Source of the DNA: Aphelidium insulamus
Lineage: Eukaryota; Aphelidiomycota; Aphelidea; Aphelidiaceae
Assembly: GCA_036784855.1 (NCBI GenBank)
Contig: JAZDSV010000117.1
Span: forward strand, 1 to 20,219
DNA length: 20,219 nt
Reading direction: 5' to 3'
Shown: positions 8,228 to 17,611 of the stretch, in pieces
Position numbering within the stretch: the first letter of the stretch is position 1
Layout: the number at the start of each line of letters is the position of its first letter
Notes under the pieces: model-generated
Database searches by the model: none
Told to the model about the DNA's origin: nothing
The model's input: the letters and a program-made list of their open reading frames with translations, nothing else
Translations under genes and position numbers: made by a program

Positions 8228-8655
8228 TGATTTATACTTTGTATTTAATACGTAGCATGGTATATTAAAATTTGCAAGTTTTGCCGCAGACACTTGCTAC
8301 CGCCGTCGATCTCCCGCATGAACTCTGGACAGTACTGCTGACGCAACCTGTGCACCATATCTTCAAATAGAATCGATTTCGGACGTGTTCTACAGTTCTG
8401 TTTCCACTTGATTATTCTTGGATAGGAGAGGCGCTCAGCAAAAGGTCAGGGTAATAGGTCAGGGTAACTGTTGCTGGTGTGAAGAGACACCTGTCATTTC
8501 GCACACTCTCTGTCTCGCGTTAATCTCCCATTTCGCGCAAGTATTGCCTGCTGCATCAATAGGTATGTACGTTTGCCTATTACACCGTCACACAACAACG
8601 GTGCTTAATGCCATATAATCATTGTATATGCTCACTTGGTCCCAGGTTCCGTAAG
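8228..8655. other. Divergent intergenic region with an open minus-strand stretch
   Basis: Lies between the GGPP synthase start (minus) and the caspase-like gene (plus), so it should hold both promoters. On the minus strand 8445-8245 is open for about 66 codons and reads protein-like (for example ILFEDMVHRLRQQYCPEF), with no recognised family. It could be a leader exon, a remnant of another gene, or chance. No clear TATA element chosen. Confidence 0.3.
8443..8468 (+). repeat. Tandem pair of AGGTCAGGGTAAY
   Basis: Two adjacent 13-bp copies, identical except for the last base, in the divergent promoter region about 190-215 bp upstream of the caspase-like gene. May be a regulator site; no evidence of function. 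Confidence 0.45.
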
Positions 8656-9823
8656 ATGGCGCATTTGCTACCACTATCAACGGCTCAGCGCTCTAATGAG
8701 CCAACTCCATCACCACCGCCATCTCCAAAAATCGCTGATATCATCGATGAAGCTGTCGATGCAATGCGGCTAAAGCTGCCCTCCGCGCCCGAATTCAGTC
8801 ATAGTGGCGAATCTATCATATTGCAATGTGTTCATTTTGCCGAAAACGACATCAATGCAGAAATGGACTGCGAAATCGTGACAACATCATTTCAAGAAGT
8901 TTATGGCTGCACCGTGCTGCCAAAAATTGTACTGCCAAATCGCCACTTGAATCCCAGTATGTAATTACTACTTTTTAACAAATTAATTTGCTGATACTGT
9001 GGACTTTAGTGAGTACAATGCGTGCATTTGTGGAGTTATTCCACCATCTTGATCACCGTGATCCAAAAGCGCCAAAGCCGCTACTGGTCTTGTACTACTC
9101 TGGCCATGGGTGTGACACTGATGGCGGTTTGGTGTGGCACCCTAAAGCTGCGATGGGTGCATGTGGCTCGGTGCTGTTTGATGACATTAAGCAGCTGGTC
9201 ATCACGCAGCTGCAATGTCACGTTTTGGTCCTATTGGACTGTTGCTGCGCTGGATCCGGAATCAAGGCCGGATTTTCCGATGGGTTTGGTAAAGAGATGA
9301 TTGGAGCGTGTGGTGCTGGGGCCACAACTAGAATTGGAGAATTTCGTCGGGCACTATGTTCAACCATACAAGCACACAGCAAATCAATTCTTTCGACTTG
9401 CACCCTGGCAAGGGACATCTCCATGACAGCTGGTATAATATGTAGATAATATATTGATTATAATATTGTGTAGGGTACCGCCAGACAGCTGTTCATTACT
9501 CATTCATTTCGGGGCCGCAGCTGTTCTTGCGCCCAGTTGAAATTGATTCCACAATTCCTCCAGAGCCGCCAGTACCAGGCTTTGTCATCAACATGACGTT
9601 GCATGTGAAAGAACTTGCTGATGATGAGCAGCTCAAAGCTCTACAAACTAGACTCAGCGAATTGCAACATGAATTTTGCGCAAAGTTTCAGGTTGGCCGT
9701 GCATTCATCTCCTCGTCAACCATATTCCACCTCGATGCGCCTGTCGAGCTCTTTTGGGCACTCACAGAAAATGGGGCGCATGTCATTTGCAATGGCGTAC
9801 TTATAAAGGATCTGAAGTGCTGA
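8656..9823 (+). CDS. Stand-alone caspase-fold (C14, metacaspase-like) protein (3 exons)
   Basis: Exons 8656-8956, 9010-9432, 9474-9823; introns of 53 and 41 nt, both GT-AG. The product has 357 residues. The catalytic pair is clear: His133 in LYYSGHG and Cys179 in VLLLDCCCAGS, which corresponds to the D-x-C-x-S/A-G pattern. The region after SILSTCTLARD, joined by splicing to TAGYRQTAVHYSF, fits the small-subunit side of the fold. Residues 10-25 form a Ser/Pro-rich leader, and about 110 residues follow the fold with no recognised domain. Fungal C14 proteins of this kind often form the N-terminal part of NLR-like or other multidomain regulators; here no NACHT, NB-ARC or repeat domain is attached. 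Proteolysis after Arg or Lys would be expected of a true metacaspase, but specificity cannot be read here. A second in-frame ATG at 8608 would add 16 residues. Confidence 0.88.
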
Positions 9824-9841
9824 ATTTACTTATGTGCCAAA

Positions 9842-9847
9842 AATAAA
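9842..9847 (+). terminator. Poly(A) signal AATAAA
   Basis: Hexamer 19 bp after the TGA of the caspase-like gene, in AAAAATAAATAGC. It marks the right edge of the gene-dense part; 9848-10016 shows nothing further. Confidence 0.5.
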
Positions 9848-10016
9848 TAGCAACCACATAAATATCCAGTGAAATAATTGCATGGGTGGTTATAATTTTT
9901 GCACATTTGGTTTGTATGCGTGAATGAATCATCAAAGTCAATTTCATTTAGCATTAGCATCAGAGACCACCAAATCCACATTCAAGATGCCTGATTAATT
10001 GATGAGGACTATTTTT

Positions 10017-10248
10017 TGCCCACTACCAAAATACTCACTTCCACTACCGAAATACTCACTTCCACTACACAAATACTCACTTCCACTACCAAAGTACTCA
10101 CTTCCACTACCAAAATATTTGCTTCCACTACAAAATATTTGCTTCCACTACAAAATATTTGCTTCCACTACCAAAATTATCACATCCACTACATAAATAT
10201 TTGCTTCCATTACAGAAATATTTTTTTTCCACTACCAAAATACTCAAT
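10017..10248 (+). repeat. Minisatellite, 20-21-bp unit
   Basis: About 11 tandem units. The first ones are 21 bp (CCACTACCAAAATACTCACTT and variants); later ones are 20 bp with TATTTGC in place of TACTCAC. The frames that stay open through it (Ser/Thr/Lys-rich or Leu/Pro-rich) are repeat artefacts. Confidence 0.9.
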
Positions 10249-10562
10249 GTCCGAGTTGGAAAAATTCGGCAGTTTGGCAAATGCTTGGGCCCATTTTGCC
10301 TGCCGGACACTGTACATCAGGAACAACAGCCGTGGATGTGCTATAGGCGTCGGCGGGTATCAGGGCAACCATTGAGCCGCTGTCCACACGCATGGCTGTA
10401 AAGACTGCGACAGCAAGTAGCCAGCAGCTCTGTGAGGCCCGCACCTGCTGAGGAGCAGTGTATACACGTTTTGGCCGTCACATGCCCACATCTGTGAGGA
10501 ACAGTGCATCAGAGTCTAACGTGTACATTCTGCAGGAGCACCGGCAGAAATTCCCCTAATGG
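10249..10562. other. No supported gene; possible small secreted-protein remnant
   Basis: On the minus strand 10444-10244 is open and reads like a signal peptide (SCWLLAVAVFTAMRV) followed by two Cys, but there is no ATG at its 5' end; only internal ATGs at about 10393 and 10369. TGAGGARCAGTG recurs at about 10450 and 10496. I do not call a gene. Confidence 0.3.
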
Positions 10563-11266
10563 TTTAGAGAGCTAGGCTCTAGGGCCTAAAATTTTTTTTT
10601 GAAACAGACACACAATCAATTAATAAATGGTAATTTGACGGAGTACAGTTCATCATGCAACGGAATGCTGGCACATCTGCTCCCTCTGTACCACCATGGG
10701 ACTGTCTGTGCGCATGTGCCTTATGTGCTGCACTCACCCTTAGGTTAGTTGGTGCTGGTACTCGCTCTCTGTCTCTCTGTGGTATGCTCTGTGCACATAT
10801 GACTGCATATGTAGCTCTCGCTCATAGGTAGTCGGCACTCCTTACACTCTCTCCAGGTGTGGTTATCTGTGCATATGTGCTATAGGGTTTAGAGGTGTAG
10901 GTAAGTAGGTAAGAAGGTCTGATTGGCTGAAATTTGTTTTGTTTCAGTTTTAGAGAGCTAGGCTCTAGGGCCTAAAAATTTTTTTTGAAACAGACACACA
11001 ATCAATTAATAAATGGTAATTTGACGCAGTACCGTTCATCATGCAACAGTATGCTGGCACATTTGCTCCCTCTGTACCACCATGGGACTGTCTGTGCGCA
11101 TGTGCCTTATGTGCTGCACTCACCCTTAGTTTAGTTGGTGCTGGTGCTCGCTCTCTGTCTCTGTGTGGTATGCTATGTGCAATATGGCTGCATATGTAGC
11201 TCTCACTCTTAGGTAGTTGGCACTCCTTGGACTCTCTCCAGGTGTGGTTATCTGTGCATATGAGCT
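10563..11266 (+). repeat. Direct repeat of about 319 bp, two copies
   Basis: 10563-10881 and 10949-11266 are near-identical, offset 386 bp. Each starts TTTAGAGAGCTAGGCTCTAG, has a poly-A/T stretch, then GAAACAGACACACAATC, and runs into units of the 82-bp satellite. A third, more divergent part (from ATTTGACGCTAGTACCGTTC) is seen near 12312. Confidence 0.85.
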
Positions 11267-14200
11267 GTGTACTGCACTCACTCTTAGATTAGTCAGTGCT
11301 TGTGGGTCTCTCCCTGTGTGGGTACGTAACTATAACATAAATGGCTTGTTGTGCCGCACTCACGCTTAGGTTAGTCGGCGCTGGTGGCTCTCTCTCTCCA
11401 TGTGTAGTAAGTTTTGTGTATAAATGGCTTGTATTGACGTACTCACTCTTAGGGTGGTCAGCACTGGTGGCTTACCCTCCATGTCTGGTATGCTTTGTGC
11501 ATTATTGCTAGTGTGCCGCACTATCTCTTAGGTTAGTCGGCGCTGGTGGCTCTCTCTCTCCATGGGTAGTACGTTTTATGCAGATACTGCTGGTTTTGCT
11601 ATACTCCCTCTTAGATTAGTGGTTGTAGCTTTGCTGTCTCTCGGTGGTGGTGCGGGTTGTGCATATATATTTCTGGTGCGGCGCACTCACTCTTAGGTTA
11701 GTCGGCGCTGGTTTGGCTCGCTCTCCGTTGTGGTATGTTTGACCTGCATATCGTTGTATGTGCTGCACACACTTTTAGGTTAGTTGGCGCTGATGGCCTA
11801 CTCACTGTGTGTGGTACGTGTTTGCATATATATTGCTGGATGCGGCGCACTCACTCTTAGGTTAGTCGGCGCTGGTTTGGCTCACTCTCCGTTGTGGTAT
11901 GTGTGACCTGCATATTGTTGTATGTGCTGCACTCCCTCTTAGGTTAGTTGGTGCTGGTTTGGATTTCTCTCGGTGGTGGTACGTTGTGCATTTATATTGC
12001 TGGATGCGCCGCACACACTCTAGGTTAGTCGGAGCTGGTTTGGCCCACTCTCCGTTGTGGTATGTGTGACCTGCATATTGTTGTATGTGCTGCACTCCCT
12101 CTTAGGTTAGTTGGCGCTGGTTTGGATTTCTCTCGGTGGTGGTACGTTGTGCATATATATTGCTGGATGCGCCGCACTCACTCTTAGGTTAGTCGGTGCT
12201 GGTGGCTTACTCTCCGTGGGCTGTACGTGTTGTGCATATATAGGGTCTGGATGCGCTGGCTCCACTCTTAGGTTAGTCGGCGCTGATGACTTATCTCCAT
12301 CAATGTAATAAGTGGTACATTTGACGCTAGTACCGTTCATCACTCTTAGGTTATGTTGGCGCAGGTTGCTCCCTCTCTCTGCTGTGCATGGGACTGTTTT
12401 GTGCAGGATAGGTGTCGGCTGTGCTGCACTCACTCTTAGGTTAGTTGGTGCTGGTACTGGCTCTCTGTATCTGTGTTGTATGCTATGTGCAATATGGCTG
12501 CATATGTAGCTCACTGTAGGTAGTTGGCGCTGGTTTGTGTCTCTCTCAGTGCATGATATGATCTGTGCATAGATGCTTGTTTTGCCGCATTCACTCTTAG
12601 GTTAGTCAGTGCTAGTGGGTTCTCTCCCTCTGTGGGTACGTATTAGTGCATAAATGGCTTGTTGTGCCGCACTCACGCTTAGGTTAGTCGGCGCTGGTGG
12701 CTCTCGCTGTCTCTGTCTCGAATATGTTTTGTGCATGAATGGCTTGTGGTGCCGCACTCACTCTTAGGTTGGTCAGCACTGGTGGCTTACCCTCCGTGTC
12801 TGGTACGCTTTGTGCATTATTGCTAGTATGCCGCACTATCTCTTAGGTTAGTCGGCGCTGGTGGCTCTCTCTTTCCATGGGTAGTACGTTTTGTGTATAA
12901 ATGGTGTGTATTGACGTACTCACTCTTGGGTTAGTCGGCTGCTAGGTTAGGCTGTCTCTCCGTGTTGGAACTGTTTTTCTGCAGAGTTGCTGGTGGAGGC
13001 GCATCCACTCATTGGTAAGTCGGCGCTAGTGGCTCTCTCTCTCCACGTGTAGTCCGTTTTGTGTATAAATAGCTTGTAGTGAATTACTCACTCTTAGGTT
13101 AGTCGGCGCTGGTTAGGCTCTCACTCCATCGTGGAACCGTTTTTTGCAGAGTTGCTGGTGGAGCGCATCCACTCTTAGGTAAGTCGTCGCTGGCTTGATT
13201 CTTTCTCTTTGAGAGTTGCACGGTTTGTCCATATATTGCTTGTTACGCCATGCTCACTCTTAGGTTAGTAAGCGGAAATCGCCTTCCGTCGCTGTGTGTG
13301 ATACGTATGGTGCATGTTGTTTTGTGTGCCGGCAAGGACTCCTAGACTTTTTGGCTGGATCACTCTCTCTCTTTGCGGTGGGCTGTTTAGTGCTTTATGT
13401 ATGTGGATTTGCATCACATTCTTTTAGGATAGTAGGTGCTCCTTGGGTTCTCTCCTCTTTTGCGGTACGTTATGTGCGCAAAAGCTAGGTGTGGTGCCTC
13501 TACTCTTAGGTTACTTGGCGCTCATTTCACTTTCTCGCCCATTTGGGTGTGTGTGCGCAAATTGTTCTGTGCGCCACGCTCACTTATAGGTTCGTTGGCG
13601 CTTATTGCGTTCTCTCTTCTTTTGTGGTACGTTCTGTGCGCAAATTGCTCTGTGTTTCTAACGGTTTTTCGCAGGCGAAGCCACGGCCGCCGCACTAGCC
13701 AGCTGCATAATTTTGTGGCTTGACTGGCGGTATCACAGCGGGCCTTTAGGTTGTTTTTGTTTGTTGTTTTATATCTATGTGTGTCTGGTACGTTGTTGTG
13801 TCATTTGTTGCTTTTGCCGCACTCACTGCAAGGATAGTTGGCATCGTTCTTCCTCGCTCCGTGGTCGGTCCGCTTCGAGTGCCTTTTCTTTTTGTGCATT
13901 ATCCAGTCTGAGGTAAGTCGGCGCTGGTTTGCTTTTGGTTATCTGTTTGCGCTTTGTCTGTGTGCTTGCAAATGTATATGCATCAATCACTCTCCGCTTT
14001 GTTGGCACTTGTTGGACTCTCTCTTAAGGGTTTTGTTTTGTGCCTATAACGCTATATGCCGCACTCACTTTATGGTGGGCAGCACTCTTTTAGCTCTTTG
14101 GTTAGAGTATGTTGGCGTGCATATTGCAATGTGTGATGCACTTAGTAGTAAGTTAACTCTTATTGTACGCTCTCTTCATTCTTGGTACCTTCTACGCATA

Positions 14201-14340
14201 AATTGCAGTTTTTGTTGCGCACTTACCTTAGGTTTTTTGGATCTCCTTTGGCTCTCTTCTCGTTTGGGGATGTCAGTGTGTGTATCGCGTTGTGTGCCGC
14301 ACTCACTCTCACATTTGCCTGCGTACCCCGTTTGCAAAAA
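10737..14340 (+). repeat. Satellite array, 82-bp monomer carrying TTAGGTTAG
   Basis: Each unit contains CACTCTTAGGTTAGTCGGCG followed by CTGG, CT-rich sequence and a GTGCATAAAT-like segment. In the centre the TTAGG motif starts at 11693, 11775, 11857, 11939, (12021), 12102 and 12184, a spacing of 82 bp. There two unit types alternate, giving 164-bp dimers three times in a row. A larger block repeats with an offset of about 1.31 kb: GTCAGCACTGGTGG starts at 11457 and 12772, and TATGCTATGTGCAATATGG at 11169 and 12479. Units decay toward the right, and beyond about 13.3 kb they are hard to follow. Open frames within the array are translations of the repeat, not genes. Confidence 0.92.
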
Positions 14341-15013
14341 TTTATCTTCCGTGGACAGATGCCACACGTTATACACTTACTCTTATTTGGAACTTGCTTG
14401 TTTCCGTTGGTAAGTTTACTATCCTTGTAAATACCATTCTACTCTTTGACTGGCATGCACTTCAATCTGGTGTAAATGTATGCATTATACGCTTTACAAT
14501 AGATAATAATAACCCAACGATTAAATATTAATTGACATATTTTTACTGCGCACACTTGTCTATTTTGCCAGCTTCACCCAATGAGTAGTGCATGAAGTAT
14601 TTGCCATTACACAACACATCAGGCAGTCGGCGAGCACATCCGCCACCAACCATCCTTCTATGTTGTTATATGCACACACAATTATGGCTGCATGCAGTAA
14701 ACTGCTGGGAGTACACGTTGCCACTGAGCCATGGTAACGGTCAACATACATCGTTCAAGTGAATGGTCTACCCGTACTCAACGCGTTCTTACCATGCAGA
14801 TTCTGCGCAATTCATCAGCGTACACGCATGAATGCAAAGGGCACCATACATGATTTTCCAACGCCGCTATTGTGTAGATGACAACGCGCGCGGCGACGTA
14901 GTACGGGCATACCGCATTGCATGCCCCTTCTTGAGATAGCATTGGCGCGATACTCTAGAAAATAATCATGTTGCTCAGTGGGAAAAGCACGGAGTTAACT
15001 GGCTAAAATTAGG
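14341..15013. other. No gene seen
   Basis: Unique-looking sequence between two arrays. Short frames on both strands have no start context, motif or codon character that I would defend. Confidence 0.5.
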
Positions 15014-15530
15014 CGTAGCTCATTGGCCGGAATTTTGCCATAATCGGCGTCGCTCATTGGCCGGAACTGTGCTGTCATCAACGTCGCTCATTGGCCGGAA
15101 TTGTAGTGTAACCATTGGCTGGAACTGTACAGTGAAACGCGTCGCTCATTAGCTGGAACTGTACAGTGAAACGCGTCGCTCATTGGCTGGAACTGTACTG
15201 TAATCGGCGTCGCTCATTGGCTAGAACTGTACAGTGAAACGCGTCGCTCATTGGCTGGAACTGTACTGTAATCGGCGTCGCTCATTGGCTGGAACTGTAC
15301 AGTGAAACGCGTCGCTCATTGGCTGGAACGGTACAGTGAAACGCGTCGCTCATTGGCTGGAACTGTACTGTAATCGGCGTCGCTCATTGGCTGGAACTGT
15401 ACTGTAATCGGCGTCGCTCATTGGCTAGAACTGTACAGTGAAACGCGTCGCTCATTGGCTGGAACTGTACTGTAATCGGCGTCGCTCATTGGCTGGAACT
15501 GTACAGTGAAATGCGTTGCTCATTGGCCGT
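15014..15530 (+). repeat. 34-bp array built from two unit types
   Basis: About 15 units of GCTCATTGGCTGGAACTGTA plus a variable end: type A ends CAGTGAAACGCGTC, type B ends CTGTAATCGGCGTC. After degenerate first units the order is A A B A B A A B B A B A. A marked A unit (CTAGAA instead of CTGGAA) occurs at 15221 and again 204 bp (six units) later, so a B-A-B-A block was duplicated. Every good unit has ATTGG (a CCAAT box on the other strand). Type A also has the 10-bp palindrome ACTGTACAGT and ACGCGT. Confidence 0.93.
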
Positions 15531-15916
15531 CGCTCAATGCAATCCGAGGCTACATTTAAACTTGGATATCTTAACGAAATTAAGACCTTTTTGGTCGATT
15601 AAAGGCTTATTTTGAAGCTCTGAACACGCTCTATCTAATGAACGATATGAACAGTTACAATTAGGCTCTTGGTTATTGATAATCATTCCAAAATCTTACC
15701 AAATATGCCGCGCACTTAATTAAAATTTTGACCAATCGGCTCACTGATTACCAGCCTGTTGATACGTCATCGCGTGTATTTTAGATATTACATTGCCCAG
15801 CCGACAGAATTCAATTCTGGCAACATGTTTTATTGCAAATAGGTTGCCGGAAAGCTGTCAAGCAAAATCAATCTAGAACATCGCCACCAGGTCTCTGAAC
15901 ATCCTGGCAACTACAG
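15531..15916. other. No gene seen
   Basis: AT-rich sequence after the 34-bp array. It starts with partial unit remnants (CGCTCAATG) and has GACCTTTTTGGTC, a small inverted repeat, near 15585. Nothing else supportable. Confidence 0.5.
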
Positions 15917-16252
15917 TTGCAGCGCCGTGATGGCGTGGGAAAAAGCCTGGTATGGATGGAGTTGGAGATCAAGATGGCAAACCAAGAGCCAATTCACGGT
16001 CGGAGCAATGACTGGGCAAAGAAAGCAAAGGCTTTGCAACAGACAGAACAGGCAGCAGTGATGTCACTTGATCGTACTGGTTTTTCTGAAAGCGATAGTT
16101 TTTACGGTGTCTCAGCAAAGCAGTATGTAACTCGTTGTACCTTCAATTCAAGATGACATATTAATGACATATAGACAATGTCAGACACAAACATATCAGG
16201 CGCGTGCTGCCAGTGTGGCTTCATTGGTCAACACTTCATCAGTAGGGATTGT
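15917..16252 (+). pseudogene. Coding-like fragment with a zinc-knuckle-like relic
   Basis: 15917-16156 is open for 79 codons and reads protein-like, with several ATG and a polar, Lys/Gln-rich composition. About 50 bp after its stop, in another frame, 16205-16252 encodes CCQCGFIGQHFISRDC, close to the CxxCGxxGHxxxxC zinc knuckle of Gag-like proteins but with an extra residue on each side of the His. It could be the shifted end of a decayed retroelement or cellular zinc-knuckle protein. I do not recognise the first part, and no terminal repeats or reverse transcriptase are visible. Confidence 0.25.
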
Positions 16253-16416
16253 TATATGAGCACACTGCCTAGCACTTATTGATTCGAAGGAGTGGGATGT
16301 CTCTCATTTTTTCCAAAGGCAACCAGCAGATGGATATGGTCAGCACGTCTCTGGACAATGCTACAGTTGAGCCCAAAACAGTTTGTGTGGCAAACAAAGA
16401 AAGTTATATGTGATGC

Positions 16417-17165
16417 AGAAATTGGGTTCAATTGTTTGGAGAGAGGCAGAGACTTGGCCGGAATGGTTCGAGCGAGCCCTCTTGCTGCTGAGAATTGGGT
16501 TCGATTGTGTAGGTGAGGAAGAAACTGGCCGGAATGGCTTGAGTGAGCCCTCTGTTGCGTGAAATTGGGTTTGATTGTCTGGGAGGCGGAAACTGGCCGG
16601 AATGATTTGAGTGAGCCCTCTGTTGCGGAAATCGGGTTCAACGTGTTTGGGAGAGGCAGAAGCTGGCCGTTTGAATGATTTGAGTGAGCCCACCTCTGCT
16701 GCGGAAATTGGGTTCAATTGTTTGGGAGAGGCAGGTGAACTGGCCGGAATGGTGTTGAGTGAGCCCTCTGTTGGGCGTAGAAATTGGGGTCGGTGTGCGG
16801 AGAGAGGAAGAAACCGGCGGGAATGGTTTGAGTGGAGCCCTCTGTTGCGGAAGTGGGCTTCGATTGTTTGGGAGAGGCGGGAACTGGCCGGAATGAGTTT
16901 GAGTAAGGCCCTCTGCTGCGGAATTTGGGTTCAATTGTTTGGGAGAGGCAGAAACCGGCCGGAATGATTTGAGTGTTAGCCCTCTGTTGCGGAAATCGGG
17001 TCCAATTGTCCGGGAGAGGCGGAAAATCTGGCTCGGAATGAGTGCTGTGAGCGCTCTGTGGCGGAAGTGGGGTTTGATCGTTTGGTGAGAGCGGAAACTC
17101 GGCCGGACTGGTTCTGGTGCAGGATTGTGTCGTCGGAAATTGGGTATGACCATTTGGGAAACTCA
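16417..17165 (+). repeat. Array of about ten units of about 70 bp
   Basis: Units start GAAATTGGGTTCAATTGTTT, continue GGGAGAGGCAGAAACTGGCC, GGAATG, then TTTGAGTGAGCCCTCTGTTGCG. They differ by many 1-3-bp indels, so unit lengths range roughly 67-76 bp. TGGCCGGAA is shared with the first units of the 34-bp array. Long frames on both strands through this stretch are translations of the repeat and should not be taken as proteins. Confidence 0.9.
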
Positions 17166-17611
17166 AGTCGTGGTAGAAAGTGAGGTACTTTCTTCAACCC
17201 AAAATGCAAACCACTTGTCAGTACGGCTATTGAATGCTTTTTTATTGAAATTGAAAATTTTATTCTGTTTTTGCAGAGTACCAAGAAATCTTACAGATGG
17301 ACTTGATGCTCTCTAATTTTTATGGTTGATGATGTTATTGGCATGCTTTCCAATGTTTGATGATATGGCTGTTGTGCCAACGTATGGAAGACATCAATCC
17401 TTTTCAATTCGCAAGTTCAGAGATCAAAACGAAGACAACAATCATTTCTCCCTGTTCTAAGGGGCAATGCATTTTCAGGTAATGGACCAAGTTACAGAGC
17501 CAAGTCAGAAGTGATCAACAAATATTAGGTAATCAAATATGATGCAATTGCAAATCGTCTATTATAGCTTTTGTTCTCTTCCTTCCCGACCTTGTGGTGT
17601 GGATTATATGA

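Noticed and set aside
10017-10375. Ser/Thr-rich or Leu/Pro-rich repeat proteins
   Set aside because: Frames opened by the 20-21-bp minisatellite; no start context or unique domain.
11862-12514. Repeat proteins with APTNLR motifs on the minus strand
   Set aside because: Translation of the 82-bp satellite; open only over parts of the array and not conserved as a frame between units of varied length.
13838-14413. 191-codon Cys/Leu/Ser-rich plus-strand frame
   Set aside because: It lies in the decayed end of the 82-bp satellite and its sequence follows the repeat (CALTLGFL..., RCVPHSL...); no domain or start context.
10737-15530. CRISPR array
   Set aside because: Repeats are directly tandem or nearly so, with no unique spacers of even length and no cas genes; the genome is eukaryotic.
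16276-17284. Overlapping long frames on both strands, rich in Pro/Ser/Phe
   Set aside because: They fall inside the 70-bp array and are opened in several frames at once by the repeat sequence.
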